Shown piece by piece: positions 16,086 to 27,081 of a stretch of 35,370 nucleotides of DNA (the stretch's first letter is position 1; every line of letters starts with the position of its first letter). The notes beneath the pieces are model-generated. The model was not told the origin of the DNA. It made no database searches and saw only the letters and a list, made by a program, of their open reading frames with translations. The stretch lies in NCBI GenBank assembly GCA_016181275.1, contig JACOZQ010000028.1, forward strand, positions 1-35,370, written 5' to 3'. Origin of the DNA: Candidatus Woesearchaeota archaeon. GTDB taxonomy: Archaea; Nanobdellota; Nanobdellia; SCGC-AAA011-G17; ARS1403. The translations under genes and the position numbers were made by a program.

Positions 16086-18797
16086 ATGGAAGCAAATCCT
16101 GTTAGTGAAGTTTTGAAAGAAGAGGCTGTTTTTGATAACTCTGCTGCAAATATCTTGGAAGAAAGAAAAAAGAAAATATTTTCTTTTTTAAAAAAAGACA
16201 AGAAATGGTTGATTTGGGGAATTTTTATTTTGATTGCTTGGTTTGGATATTGGATAAGAACGAGAAATATTCCTCTGTTGAAAGATGTTACAACTGGCGA
16301 TTTTATACAGGCCGATCCTGATGCTACTGCTTTTCTTAGATATGCAAGATACATTGTTGAAAATGGGAGATTGATGGACATTGATTTCATGAGATATTAT
16401 CCATGGGGATATGGAAATATGGTTGAATTCAAATTATTGAGCTATGCTATTGCTTATTTTTATAAGTTCCTGCATTTTTTTAATTCTGATGTTACGGTTG
16501 GATATGCCCATGTTCTCTACCCGCCGGTTGCTTTTGTAATTGGGTTGATATTTTTCTTTTTGCTTGTTAGAAAATTATTTGATTATAGGATTGCTCTGCT
16601 TTCCAGCTTGTTATTAACAATAATCCCTCCATATTTATTTAGGACAATAGCTGGTGTTGGAGATAAAGAAGCATTCGGGATGATTTTTTTCTTTGCTGCG
16701 TTATATTTTTTTGTTTGTAGTTGGAAGTCAGAAACTTTAAGGAAAAATATTTTATTTGGAGCATTAGCTGGATTATCAACTGGTATTATGGGGCTGGTTT
16801 GGGGCGGGTTCGCTTTTGTAGTTAGCATTATTGGATTGACAACATTAATAATGTTCGTATTCCTAAAATTTAAAGAAAAATTATTTTTTACATATATTTT
16901 ATGGTATTTATCTTTTTATTTAATAATGATTATACTTAGAGATTATCATCTTAATAATATTATCGGAGTGTATTTCGGGGCGGTTGCAACTGCTTCTCTT
17001 TTTATAGGGTTATCGAATTTTTTAATCTTAAAATACAAAGTTAAAGAAATAATAGAACATAAAACAAATCTACCATATGGGATAGTTTCATTGCTTTTGG
17101 TTACTGGAGTTGGGATAATATTTATGATCATATTGATGGGTCCAAATTTTCTTTTTAATCAGCTAGATCAGATATATATAACTTTAACAAGTCCATTCGG
17201 AAATGATCGATGGCAATTGACAGTTGCAGAAGCACATCAACCATACTTAACGGATTTTATTAATAATGTGGACTGGAAATTTTTTTGGATTTATGTTGCA
17301 GGAGCGCTTATGTTGGTTTATTCTCTTTTTCAGCCATTAAATAAAAAAATAAGATATTTTGGATTTATAATCTTTACTTTCTTTCTATTGGGATTTAGTT
17401 TCAGCAGATATTCACAAAGCTCATCTACATTTAATGGAACAACGTTTTTTTCACAGACAGTTATGTACTTTGGAGGAATGCTATTAATAATATTAAGTTA
17501 TGCTGGCTATTATCTCTACACTTATTATAAAGATAAAGATAGTTATGAAAAAATCTCAGATCTAAAAATAGATTATATATTTGTTTTGATATGGCTTTTC
17601 GTTCTTTTAGTAGCTTCGAGAAGCGCCATAAGATTGCTGTTTATTTTTTCTACAATAGTTTCTCTTCTAACAGCATATTTAGGTATAAGATTATTTGATT
17701 ATTCAAAAAAATTAAAAAAAGATATTTATAAAATTTCATTATGGATATTATTATTTTTATTATTTATTAACCCATTTTTAATAGCATCTGGTTTTGCATA
17801 TGGCTTGTTTGATGAAGGGATTATAATCAAGCATTCTGAAATAACATTAAATCAGGCAAAATTTACAGGAACTGGTTATAATCAACAATGGCAGATAGCT
17901 GGAAAATGGGCAAGAGAAAATACTCCTGAACATTCTATTTTCTCTCATTGGTGGGATTATGGTTATTGGGTGCAGACTAATTTTGGAAGAGCGACAGTTA
18001 CAGATGGAGGAAACAGTAAATCAAGCTTGAATCATTTTATGGGTAGAACAGTTTTAACTGGACAGGATGAAATTGAAGCGTTGGAATTTTTAAAGGCGCA
18101 TAACACAACCCATTTACTTATTGTTTCTGACGAGATTGGAAAGTATCCGGCATTTTCTTCAATAGGTGCTGATGAAAATTGGGACAGATATTCTTGGCTG
18201 CCTCCATTTCAATTAGATTCTAATAAAGCTCAAGAGACGAGAGACTATATTGTTAATGTTTATACTGGAGCTACCCCTCTTGATTGGGATTTTACATACA
18301 AGGGAGAATTATTCCCAAAGGGAGGATCTGCAATAGTTGGTTTCTTTGTTCCCACAAAAGAGATAAATGGAACAACTGTTATGGAAAATCCTCAAGCAGT
18401 TGTCATAAACAATGGACAGCAAAAACAGATTCCTTTAGAATGTATATTTGCTAATGGGCAAGAAATACAGTTCAATCAGATTGGAATTAAAGGATGTTTG
18501 ATGATAATCCCGAGCATTAATGGAAACAATGTTAATCCTGTTGGAGCTGCTCTATATATTTCTGAAAAGGTTAGGAAAACTAATTTTGCTAGATTGTATT
18601 TATTTGATAAGGGAAAATATTTTAAACTTGTTTATAGTGACGATAATCAGATCCCATTAGCATTATTCAACGGGAGGATAATCGGTCCTTTAAAAATATG
18701 GGAAATATCCTATCCACAAAATTTAGAAGTACCCGAATTTTATTACAAAGATGAATTACCAAATGAGAATGTTAAAAAATTGGATGGAAGATACTGA
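16086..18797 (+). CDS. aglB: Oligosaccharyltransferase STT3/AglB
   Basis: Multi-TM N-half, WWDYG catalytic motif (FSHWWDYGYWVQTNFGRATVTDGG), 903 aa; TATA-like atatttaaat at 16055-16064. Confidence 0.95.
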   Translation: MEANPVSEVLKEEAVFDNSAANILEERKKKIFSFLKKDKKWLIWGIFILIAWFGYWIRTRNIPLLKDVTTGDFIQADPDATAFLRYARYIVENGRLMDIDFMRYYPWGYGNMVEFKLLSYAIAYFYKFLHFFNSDVTVGYAHVLYPPVAFVIGLIFFFLLVRKLFDYRIALLSSLLLTIIPPYLFRTIAGVGDKEAFGMIFFFAALYFFVCSWKSETLRKNILFGALAGLSTGIMGLVWGGFAFVVSIIGLTTLIMFVFLKFKEKLFFTYILWYLSFYLIMIILRDYHLNNIIGVYFGAVATASLFIGLSNFLILKYKVKEIIEHKTNLPYGIVSLLLVTGVGIIFMIILMGPNFLFNQLDQIYITLTSPFGNDRWQLTVAEAHQPYLTDFINNVDWKFFWIYVAGALMLVYSLFQPLNKKIRYFGFIIFTFFLLGFSFSRYSQSSSTFNGTTFFSQTVMYFGGMLLIILSYAGYYLYTYYKDKDSYEKISDLKIDYIFVLIWLFVLLVASRSAIRLLFIFSTIVSLLTAYLGIRLFDYSKKLKKDIYKISLWILLFLLFINPFLIASGFAYGLFDEGIIIKHSEITLNQAKFTGTGYNQQWQIAGKWARENTPEHSIFSHWWDYGYWVQTNFGRATVTDGGNSKSSLNHFMGRTVLTGQDEIEALEFLKAHNTTHLLIVSDEIGKYPAFSSIGADENWDRYSWLPPFQLDSNKAQETRDYIVNVYTGATPLDWDFTYKGELFPKGGSAIVGFFVPTKEINGTTVMENPQAVVINNGQQKQIPLECIFANGQEIQFNQIGIKGCLMIIPSINGNNVNPVGAALYISEKVRKTNFARLYLFDKGKYFKLVYSDDNQIPLALFNGRIIGPLKIWEISYPQNLEVPEFYYKDELPNENVKKLDGRY

Positions 18798-18809
18798 TCT
18801 GGGGGATTT

Positions 18810-19439
18810 ATGTACGAAGAAGAATATCACTCTAAGGTTCATAAGAATCTTTTAGATAATAAAGATTATTATTTATTTAGAGCAAAATGCGCCGACTTGT
18901 TTTATTGGAAATATCTAAATGGAAAAGTCTTGGAATTTGGTTGTGGTGTTGGACAGAATATCTTTTTACATAAAGGATCTAGTCTTGGAATGGACATCAG
19001 CAATTTTGCACTAGAAGAATGCAAGAAAAGAGATATTTTAGTGGAAAGCAATATAAAAAAAATAAAAGATGAAAGTTTTGATGGGATTTTGTGTGTTCAT
19101 GTTTTAGAGCATCTAAAAAATCCTTATAAAGCCATTTTGGAGTTTTCTCGTGTATTAAAGAAAAGTGGAAATCTGGTTATTGTTCTTCCTTATTCTAAAA
19201 ATAATAAACCGATTAAGAATTTTAAAAGCGATATAGCAAAGCATTTTTATAATTGGAATTTTAATAGTATTAATGAGTTATTGAATGATGTTGGTTTTAA
19301 GATAGAATTAAATAAAATTGGCTATGGATATGGTTATTCCAAATTTTATAAGCTTCCATTTTCAATTGCTAGCATGTTATTACAAGCTGCTGGTTTTCTA
19401 AAGATGAGCAGGGAGATGATTATTGTTGCTAAAAAATGA
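18810..19439 (+). CDS. Class I SAM-dependent methyltransferase
   Basis: VLEFGCGVGQNIF; VHVLEHLKNPYKAILEFSRVLKKSGNLVIVLP. Confidence 0.85.
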   Translation: MYEEEYHSKVHKNLLDNKDYYLFRAKCADLFYWKYLNGKVLEFGCGVGQNIFLHKGSSLGMDISNFALEECKKRDILVESNIKKIKDESFDGILCVHVLEHLKNPYKAILEFSRVLKKSGNLVIVLPYSKNNKPIKNFKSDIAKHFYNWNFNSINELLNDVGFKIELNKIGYGYGYSKFYKLPFSIASMLLQAAGFLKMSREMIIVAKK

Positions 19440-20920
19440 GAAGGCATATCCCAAAATCCTGGCTGTATTTTCCGATTGTAATTTTGATAATATATTTTCT
19501 TATAAGATTAGTAGATCATTCTAAGTTAATATTCTTTTTCCCCCTTGATTATACAAATGACCATAGTTCTTATATGGCTCAGTTATTTTTTTTGAAAAAT
19601 TGTGGCTTTCATGCACTCTGTGATTTTTGGTATAATGGTTTTACAACTTTTCTATTATATCCTCCTGGATGGATGTTTTTTACTTATCCATTATACTTAT
19701 TAACAGGTAATGTACAGGTTTCGACGTATCTTTCTTTGATTTCTATGTTTGCATTGAGTTTTATTTTTATTTGGATTATTGGAATGAAAAACTCTTTTAA
19801 CAAAGTTGAACGTATTGCTTTTTTCCTGTTTTATTTTGTTAATGCTATTAATATTGGTAATTTTATTAGGCTAGGAAGAGTAACTGAATTATTTGCGTGG
19901 ACCTTATTTTTAGCTTTTGCTGGACTTATTCTTTGGTATAAAGACAATAGGATAAATAAAAAATTTATATTAGTCCCCATTATTTTTGGCATAATCATAT
20001 TATCCCACCAAACAACTACAATTATATCTTCAATATTTTTTATATCCTTATTCCTGATCAAAAAACAAAAAGAGAAGCTATTGATAATTGGGTCTTTTCT
20101 ATTTAGCTTGTTGATTTCTAGTTTTTGGTTGATTCCTTATCTAATAAATGTTGGTAAAAGCGCAACTTTTAATTACTCATTTAGCAGATGGCTTCTTGGT
20201 TTTAGTGGAAGATTTCTTGTGGATAATATCGTGAGCGCCATCCTATCATTGATATTGTGGGTTACTTTCTATTTCTACTTGAAAAGCTATAACAACAGGA
20301 GAAATAATATTGTATTTTTCCTTCCAATCTTTATTCTCAATTTCATATTTGTTACAAGATTTATTATCTTTATACCCATTCTAAAAAACATCGCCCCAGA
20401 TTCCTACTTGATGCTCTTCATGTTTTTATCCATATATTTCTTTTTCAAAACAGATTTTAAAATTTATAATGTTTTTGTAAAGAGATTAATATTCTTTGGT
20501 GTTTTAATTTTTGCAATTATCAATGTAGTAGTTTCCTCTATATATACTTCATTCTTTCCAGAATATACATCTTATGATTATGAAACAATAGAATTGTTGC
20601 TGGAGGTTGATGGGATGTTAGCTATTTTAAATCATCCAACATCTTATGTAAAAGCTTACTATTCTTTCATTCCAATAAAATATAAGATTCCTGTTGTGGG
20701 AGGATGGTCTGATGCAACAATAAGCCAAGAATATAACCTTAAATGGAAATCTTTGCAAGATACACTAGAAGAAATGAATTGTGAACAGCTTAATAGAGAC
20801 TTAAAAGAACTAAATGTCGTTAATGTAATAACTTACAATGATTATTGTAAGACCTTAAATGAGTGCGGTCTAGAAGAGATAAAAGTTGCTGGTAAATCCT
20901 GTTTGCTCAAATTTTCCTGA
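19436..20920 (+). CDS. Polytopic membrane protein, possibly GT-C-like
   Basis: Many TMs; luminal-type N-terminal loop with FPLDYTNDHSSYMAQLFFLKNCG. 4-bp overlap with the upstream methyltransferase. Confidence 0.6.
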   Translation: MRRHIPKSWLYFPIVILIIYFLIRLVDHSKLIFFFPLDYTNDHSSYMAQLFFLKNCGFHALCDFWYNGFTTFLLYPPGWMFFTYPLYLLTGNVQVSTYLSLISMFALSFIFIWIIGMKNSFNKVERIAFFLFYFVNAINIGNFIRLGRVTELFAWTLFLAFAGLILWYKDNRINKKFILVPIIFGIIILSHQTTTIISSIFFISLFLIKKQKEKLLIIGSFLFSLLISSFWLIPYLINVGKSATFNYSFSRWLLGFSGRFLVDNIVSAILSLILWVTFYFYLKSYNNRRNNIVFFLPIFILNFIFVTRFIIFIPILKNIAPDSYLMLFMFLSIYFFFKTDFKIYNVFVKRLIFFGVLIFAIINVVVSSIYTSFFPEYTSYDYETIELLLEVDGMLAILNHPTSYVKAYYSFIPIKYKIPVVGGWSDATISQEYNLKWKSLQDTLEEMNCEQLNRDLKELNVVNVITYNDYCKTLNECGLEEIKVAGKSCLLKFS

Positions 20921-21620
20921 TTTTCTCGGCTATTACAAATAAACTTACTCCGATGGGGATATTAAACTTTGTTGCAATAAAATTCTCCAAATATATAATA
21001 TTCTTAAGAACTGCATTTATTTTTGTTTTATTTAAATTATCTTCTGATTTTGAATTTATTAATTTCATTATTATTAATGGCAAGAGAGAGGACATGTTCC
21101 AATATGAGATCCTTTTTACTTTTAATCCAGAAAGTTTTAGCCTCGATAGTAAATCACTTTTAGAATAGCGTCTTTTGTGCTGATTCTCCTCATCATGTTT
21201 TCTCCATAAAAATTTAAATGCCGGAACAAAGATGATTATCTTTCCTGACTTTTTTAAAGTTCTATTCCATTCATTTAATGCCTTATTATCATCTTCCAGA
21301 TGCTCTAATATATCTGAAGCGATTATTAAATCGAATGTTTCATCTTTAAAATTGGTTTTTGTTGCATCTGCAATAATTGCATTTATGCCTTGTTTCTTAG
21401 CCAAGTCTATTGCTGATTTATCTAAATCTATTCCAATAACATCACTGAACCCCCTTTTTATTATTTCTTTAAGAAGAATCCCACCAGAGCACCCAAGATC
21501 CAATATTTTATAATTTGGAGGAAAATTTTTTATTAATCTTAGGATTATATCTCTTCTACTAACAAACCACCAATGAAAGGCTTCTAGATTATGATATTTA
21601 GTGATATATTGTTCTTTCAT
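20907..21620 (-). CDS. Class I SAM-dependent methyltransferase
   Basis: YKILDLGCSGGILLKEI; IIASDILEHLEDDNKALNEWNRTLKKSGKIIIFVPA. Track start is 21632; the second Met (21620) fits the nearby TATA-like element better. Confidence 0.85.
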   Translation of the reverse strand: MKEQYITKYHNLEAFHWWFVSRRDIILRLIKNFPPNYKILDLGCSGGILLKEIIKRGFSDVIGIDLDKSAIDLAKKQGINAIIADATKTNFKDETFDLIIASDILEHLEDDNKALNEWNRTLKKSGKIIIFVPAFKFLWRKHDEENQHKRRYSKSDLLSRLKLSGLKVKRISYWNMSSLLPLIIMKLINSKSEDNLNKTKINAVLKNIIYLENFIATKFNIPIGVSLFVIAEKIRKI

Positions 21621-21673
21621 TCTATATTGCATGGAAAGAAATATTAATAAGGTTTTTTAAAACATAAAGAACT

Positions 21674-22408
21674 ATGAAGAAAGTGGATATTGCAATTCCA
21701 GTTTATTATGGAAATCTGCCTGAGATTGAGAAGAGTCTTAAGAAACAGTTAGAATTCTATAAAAACAACTTAAAAGAATACAACTGGGAGATAATATTAG
21801 CTATAAATGGTCCTGATAAAGGAATTCTTAAATTTGCTAATGAGATGATGAAAACCTATGGGGGAGTTAGATTTACTTATACTCCAATAGCTGGAAAAGG
21901 AGCGGGGATTAAAAAATGCTGGAAGGACAGCAATGCGGATATTGTAGTTTATATGGATGTAGATTTATCTACTGGAATTGAAAAACTTCCCGAACTGATT
22001 AAATCGGTAGATGCAGAATATGACTTATCCTTAGGTTCAAAATATCTCCCCGGATCTAAGATAAGAAGAGTAAAAGAAAGAGCTTTTTTTTCTAGAATAT
22101 ATCATACTATTATTACCCGGTATATATTAGGGATTAAAACTAGCGATGTCCATTGCGGCTTCAAGGCCATAAAAAGAGAATCCTTCAATATTATTTTTCC
22201 TTTATTGAAGGATGAACAATGGTTTTTTGACACAGAATTAATGTTTTTTGCTACTAAGAGTAATTTTAAGATTAAAGAGATTCCAGTTATATGGACAGAT
22301 AGTAATAGTCCTAGCGGGGTTAAGATTTATAGAACAATGATAAAATTTGTCTTTAAGATTATCGAGTTAAAGAGTAGATGTTTATTCAATAGAGGGAGTA
22401 ATCTTTAG
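21674..22408 (+). CDS. Family 2 glycosyltransferase (dolichyl-phosphate hexose synthase-like)
   Basis: KVDIAIPVYYGNLPEIEKSLKKQL...ADIVVYMDVDLSTG...DVHCGFKAIKRE. Confidence 0.85.
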   Translation: MKKVDIAIPVYYGNLPEIEKSLKKQLEFYKNNLKEYNWEIILAINGPDKGILKFANEMMKTYGGVRFTYTPIAGKGAGIKKCWKDSNADIVVYMDVDLSTGIEKLPELIKSVDAEYDLSLGSKYLPGSKIRRVKERAFFSRIYHTIITRYILGIKTSDVHCGFKAIKRESFNIIFPLLKDEQWFFDTELMFFATKSNFKIKEIPVIWTDSNSPSGVKIYRTMIKFVFKIIELKSRCLFNRGSNL

Positions 22409-22413
22409 GAAAG

Positions 22414-23292
22414 ATGCAAAAAAAGGTTTTTATTACAGGAGGAACCGGATTCCTAGGAAGAGCAGTAGTTGAATTACTTGCAAAGACCGGAGGATATTAT
22501 TTAATGGTTCTTACAAGAAAAAAGATTAAGTCTAATGATAATAACATAAAATTTGTAATAGGTGACATTTTAGAAAAAAATTCTTTTCAGAAGTATACAA
22601 GAGAAGCAGATATAATCTTGCATATGGCAGCTATAAGTATAGGAGATGATAAAACAATCTGGAATGTTAATGTTAATGGAACAAAAAATATTATAGAGTT
22701 ATGCAAAAATAAGAAGTTAATCTTTATCAGTAGCGAAAATGTACTTTATAATAACCAAAGTATATACGGGGAGAGTAAAAAAATTTGTGAAAACCTAGTC
22801 AAGAATATTAAAGATCATTTGATTTTAAGGATTACTGTAGCTTATGGAAAGCATGATAAGGCTAGGCTTGGTAGAATAATAAATTGGTGTAGAGACTGGC
22901 CTGTTATTTTTATACCTGGAAATGGAAAAAGTTTAATGCAACCTATATTTGTAAATGATGTAGCTGGATTTATTCTAAATGCGATAGAAAAAGATAAAAA
23001 AGGAACTTTTCTCTTGGCTGGAAACTCAATGATCTCTTTAAATGAGTTTATTAACCAGGTAGGATTAATCTTAAACAAAAAAATAATAATGGTTCATATC
23101 CCTCTTTTTTTACTGTTTCCATTAGTTAAAATAAATGAGATCCTTTTAAAAAATCCTTTTGTTAGATGGTCTCAGTTGAGAAATTTGAATACTAAGAGGG
23201 TTTATAACATCATCAAGACTATTGAAGAATTTGATTACACCCCACATACAATTAAAGAAAGTTTTCAAAGAATATTATTGGATGACGAATGA
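22414..23292 (+). CDS. NAD-dependent epimerase/dehydratase (SDR)
   Basis: KVFITGGTGFLGRAVVELL; NVNGTKNIIELC; SIYGESKKICEN. Confidence 0.85.
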   Translation: MQKKVFITGGTGFLGRAVVELLAKTGGYYLMVLTRKKIKSNDNNIKFVIGDILEKNSFQKYTREADIILHMAAISIGDDKTIWNVNVNGTKNIIELCKNKKLIFISSENVLYNNQSIYGESKKICENLVKNIKDHLILRITVAYGKHDKARLGRIINWCRDWPVIFIPGNGKSLMQPIFVNDVAGFILNAIEKDKKGTFLLAGNSMISLNEFINQVGLILNKKIIMVHIPLFLLFPLVKINEILLKNPFVRWSQLRNLNTKRVYNIIKTIEEFDYTPHTIKESFQRILLDDE

Positions 23293-23360
23293 AGTCGACA
23301 CCAGAATAGTAATATTTGCCTTTAGAAATATTTTTATAATGTTCTTTTGTGAAGATTATT

Positions 23361-24380
23361 ATGAAATTTATTTTGCTTATCTGTATGATTGTATCTTTCT
23401 TAATAGCATTATACATTACTCCGTGGTCGATACGCTATTTGAGAAAGATAAATCTTGTAAGCAGAGACCAAAATAAAAAAGACAGGCCTTTAGTTCCTAT
23501 CTCTGGCGGAATGGCTGTCATGTCTGGGTCGTTCATCGGAATAATGTGTTTTATTTTTTTAAATACTTTTTTCCCAGATGGTGGGATATTGGCATTGAAT
23601 AATCGAGTTTTGATGTTGCTCCTTAGCGGTTTAATTTCAATAATTATGATTACTTTTGTTGGATTTGTTGATGACCTATTAAGGATTAGCAGCGGTCCCC
23701 ATATTGGCTTGAGGCAATGGCAAAAACCCTTATTGACTTTAGCTGCTGCAGTTCCACTTATTGTTGTGAATTCTGGAATTAGTACAATTGCAATTCCTTT
23801 TCTTGGAATAATTGATGCTGGATTAATTTATCCTTTATTGTTTATTCCTATCGGAGTTGTTGGAGCTGCTAATATGGTTAATATGTTAGCTGGTTTTAAT
23901 GGCTTGGAAACCGGATTAGGCATGATAATTACTGGAATGTTGGGAGTTTATGCATACTTTAATATAGAAACCCAATTTTTTTCAGAAAGAGTAGCTGCCG
24001 TTGTTATTTCTGCCATAATATTTTCAGCTTTGCTTGCTTTTTACTTCTTTAACAAATTTCCTGCAAAAATTCTTCCAGGGGATTCTTTGACTTATTTGAT
24101 GGGTGGAGCTTTAGCGAGCATAGCCATAATTGGAAATCTTGAGAAAGCTGCTTTGGTCGCTTCAATTCCTTTTTTCATAGAATTTGCGTTAAAGATGAGG
24201 GGGAAATTTAAGAATCAGAGTTTTGGTTATTATCATAATGGAAATGTAAAATCATTATACAAAGAAATTTATTCTATTCCTCATATTTTAACAAGAACAG
24301 GAAAATTTACTGAAAAACAAGTAGTTTATTTCGTTCTTGGGATAGAATTATTTTTCAGCAGCCTAATATGGATTATATGA
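23361..24380 (+). CDS. UDP-GlcNAc-1-phosphate (GPT/AglH-like) glycosyl-1-phosphate transferase
   Basis: FVGFVDDLLRI; NMVNMLAGFNGLETGLG; multi-TM. Track start 23349 is GTG; the ATG at 23361 has a TATA-like element at about 23331-23338. Confidence 0.85.
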   Translation: MKFILLICMIVSFLIALYITPWSIRYLRKINLVSRDQNKKDRPLVPISGGMAVMSGSFIGIMCFIFLNTFFPDGGILALNNRVLMLLLSGLISIIMITFVGFVDDLLRISSGPHIGLRQWQKPLLTLAAAVPLIVVNSGISTIAIPFLGIIDAGLIYPLLFIPIGVVGAANMVNMLAGFNGLETGLGMIITGMLGVYAYFNIETQFFSERVAAVVISAIIFSALLAFYFFNKFPAKILPGDSLTYLMGGALASIAIIGNLEKAALVASIPFFIEFALKMRGKFKNQSFGYYHNGNVKSLYKEIYSIPHILTRTGKFTEKQVVYFVLGIELFFSSLIWII

Positions 24381-24381
24381 A

Positions 24382-25659
24382 ATGTTAAGATTAATAAAAT
24401 CTCACTTAAATAAAAATAAGATTTTGCTTAAGGATAATTTGACACTTTTCTTATCCATGCTACTAGCGTTTGTAATTAATTATGTATTCCATTTTTATGT
24501 TGGTAGAACACTCGGACCCGAGGATTACGGAATCTTTGGTGTTTTATTATCTCTAATTTATATAATTGTAATGCCTCTAATGGCTATTCAAACGACCCTT
24601 TCCAGATATGTGGCTGAACTAAACATAAAAAATGAGAAGGAGAAATTATCTTATTTATTTTTAAGATCGCTTAGTAAAGGCGCGGTAATTGGTTTAGTGA
24701 TGAGCCTATTGTTTATTGTTATAAGTCCATTATTATCATCGTTTTTGAAAATTAATATGATAAGTCCATTAATAATTTTAGGAAGCTCGATTGTGTTTGC
24801 TTTTTTAGTTCCGATAGTAAGAGGATTTTTACAGGGGATTCAGAATTTTAAACTTCTTGGTTTGACTTTTATTATCGAAAGTTTTTCTAAAATATTTTTT
24901 GGTATTCCGTTAATATTTTTGGGATTTGGTGTAAATGGAGCAATTACTGGATTTGCGTTGAGCTTCTTACTTCCATTAATTATTTTAGTTTATTTTGTAA
25001 AGAGAATATTTAAAGGAAAAAGAACGAGATTTAACACATCTCAAATATACAAATATTCTTTCCCGGTCCTGATTATGTTACTAGCATTAACTGGTTTATA
25101 TACTTGGGACGTTGTTCTTGTTAAAAGATTTTTTGATCCTGTTGAAGCTGGACAATATGCTGCATTAAGCTTGTTTGGTAAAATAATCTTTTTTGCTACT
25201 TTATCAATAAGTATGGTGATGTTCCCAAAAATACTTGAGCTCAATGCTCAGAATAAAAGGTCTTTATCCTTGCTGTTTAAATCTATACTGATAACTTTGT
25301 TTTTGGGATTGACTGCAAGTTTGACTTATTTTTTAATGCCAGAGTTCATAGTTGCTATGCTCTTTGGAAAAGAATATTTAATTATATCTAATTTGATATG
25401 GATCTTTGGTGTTGTTATGACTATGTTTTCTATTTGCTATTTAATCTCTTATTATAACATTGCCCTTCATAAAATTAAATTCCTCTATTTATTAATATTT
25501 TTTAATTTTTTAGAAATTTTGTTGATAACATTATTTCATAATTCAATAACCCAAATTTTGATAAACTTAATAATTGTTATGGTGCTATTATTTTTAAGTC
25601 TAATCATTTATACTATAAAAAATGTCAGAAATATCAATTATAGTGCCGGCATACAATGA
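24382..25659 (+). CDS. Oligosaccharide flippase (Wzx/MATE-like)
   Basis: Multi-TM; FHFYVGRTLGPEDYGIFGVLLSLIYIIVMPLMAIQTTLSRYVAE. Confidence 0.85.
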   Translation: MLRLIKSHLNKNKILLKDNLTLFLSMLLAFVINYVFHFYVGRTLGPEDYGIFGVLLSLIYIIVMPLMAIQTTLSRYVAELNIKNEKEKLSYLFLRSLSKGAVIGLVMSLLFIVISPLLSSFLKINMISPLIILGSSIVFAFLVPIVRGFLQGIQNFKLLGLTFIIESFSKIFFGIPLIFLGFGVNGAITGFALSFLLPLIILVYFVKRIFKGKRTRFNTSQIYKYSFPVLIMLLALTGLYTWDVVLVKRFFDPVEAGQYAALSLFGKIIFFATLSISMVMFPKILELNAQNKRSLSLLFKSILITLFLGLTASLTYFLMPEFIVAMLFGKEYLIISNLIWIFGVVMTMFSICYLISYYNIALHKIKFLYLLIFFNFLEILLITLFHNSITQILINLIIVMVLLFLSLIIYTIKNVRNINYSAGIQ

Positions 25660-26308
25660 AGGAAAAAGGATAGAGTCTACCTTGAAATCATTGTTTCTAA
25701 CTTTTCCTAAAGAGGAGATTATTGTTGTCTCGAACGGAAGCGTTGACAACACTGTTGAAATATTAAAAAGATGGAAAGAAAAAAACTCCAATCTTAAATA
25801 CCTTGATTTTCCTGAAAAACTTGGGAAGGGCGGAGCAATAATTGAAGGTCTAAAACTTGCTGAGGGTGATTGGGTCGGATTTGTTGATGCAGATGATGCC
25901 TTTGATCTTAGTTATATTAAAAACCCATTAAATAATTTACATGATTATGATTGTTTTATTGCTTCGAAATGGAAAGGCAAAAATATTTTTCAAGTAAATG
26001 AGCCGATGGTTAGAAAAATCTTGAGCAGGGGATGGAATATTTTGGTGTTAATCTTGCTAGATTTGAATTATCATGATACTCAAGCAGGAGCTAAATTCTT
26101 TAAAAATACGGTTAAAGAGAAAATTGGTTATAATTTTATATCAAGTGGATTTGCTTTCGATGTTGAATTGCTTAAAAAAATAGAAAAAAATAATTTTAGA
26201 ATAAAAGAGATATATATTCCAAGCAAATTTGTAGATGGGAGCACCTTTAAATTAAAGCATTGCAAAACCATGTTCAAAGATTTGATAAAGATATGGAGGT
26301 CAAAATAA
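25622..26308 (+). CDS. Family 2 glycosyltransferase
   Basis: SEISIIVPAYNEGKRIESTLKSL...LGKGGAIIEGLKLAEGDWVGFVDADDA...DTQAGAKFF. 38-bp overlap with the flippase gene. Confidence 0.85.
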   Translation: MSEISIIVPAYNEGKRIESTLKSLFLTFPKEEIIVVSNGSVDNTVEILKRWKEKNSNLKYLDFPEKLGKGGAIIEGLKLAEGDWVGFVDADDAFDLSYIKNPLNNLHDYDCFIASKWKGKNIFQVNEPMVRKILSRGWNILVLILLDLNYHDTQAGAKFFKNTVKEKIGYNFISSGFAFDVELLKKIEKNNFRIKEIYIPSKFVDGSTFKLKHCKTMFKDLIKIWRSK

Positions 26309-27081
26309 AAACAATATTACTAACATTTGATATAGAAGAATTTGACTTGCCTTTAGAATTCGGTAAGAAGATTTCTGATGAAAAGCAGTTTAATGTTAGT
26401 AAAAATGGAACAGAAATTATTTTAGAACTATTAGAAAGAAATAATATTCAAGCAACATTTTTTATTAGTGCAAAATTTGCAAAACAATATCCTGAGCTAA
26501 TTGAAAGAATATCTACCAACCATGAGATTGGATTGCACTGTCTTGAGCATAAAGATAATTATTCAGAAATGAATGAAAAAGAAGCTTATGAGAGAATTAA
26601 AAAGGGGAAAGAAATAATTGAGAAAATAATTAATAAAAGGATTGTTGGATATAGGGCTCCAAGGTTTCAACCACCGCATTATGAAATTTTAAATAAAGCG
26701 GGGATACTCTATGATAGCTCATTACACCCTACATTTATTCCTGGCAGATATAATAATTTTTTTTCTAAAAGAAAAGTCTTTTTAAAAAATGATGTGAAGG
26801 TCCTACCCCTATCTGTGTCTCCAATTTTAAGATTGCCATTATTTTGGTTGGCTTTTAGAAACCTTCCTTTATTTTATTCGAAATATATAACAAACAGGAA
26901 TAAAGATTATGCATGTTTGGTTTTTCACCCTTGGGAATTTGTGAGTATAGAAAATATTGATTTACCAAAATTAATTAAAAGAAATACTGGAGAGAGATTA
27001 ATAAAAAAATTACAAAAATATATTGATAATTATAATGGGGATAAATTCACAACAATCTCTTCTTACCTTTTTATTTCATAA
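26293..27081 (+). CDS. Polysaccharide deacetylase-family protein
   Basis: LLTFDIEEFD...NNIQATFFISAKFAKQYPELIERISTNHEIGLHCLEH...IVGYRAPRFQ. MEVKIKT at 26293 is a better start than track 26260. Confidence 0.85.
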   Translation: MEVKIKTILLTFDIEEFDLPLEFGKKISDEKQFNVSKNGTEIILELLERNNIQATFFISAKFAKQYPELIERISTNHEIGLHCLEHKDNYSEMNEKEAYERIKKGKEIIEKIINKRIVGYRAPRFQPPHYEILNKAGILYDSSLHPTFIPGRYNNFFSKRKVFLKNDVKVLPLSVSPILRLPLFWLAFRNLPLFYSKYITNRNKDYACLVFHPWEFVSIENIDLPKLIKRNTGERLIKKLQKYIDNYNGDKFTTISSYLFIS

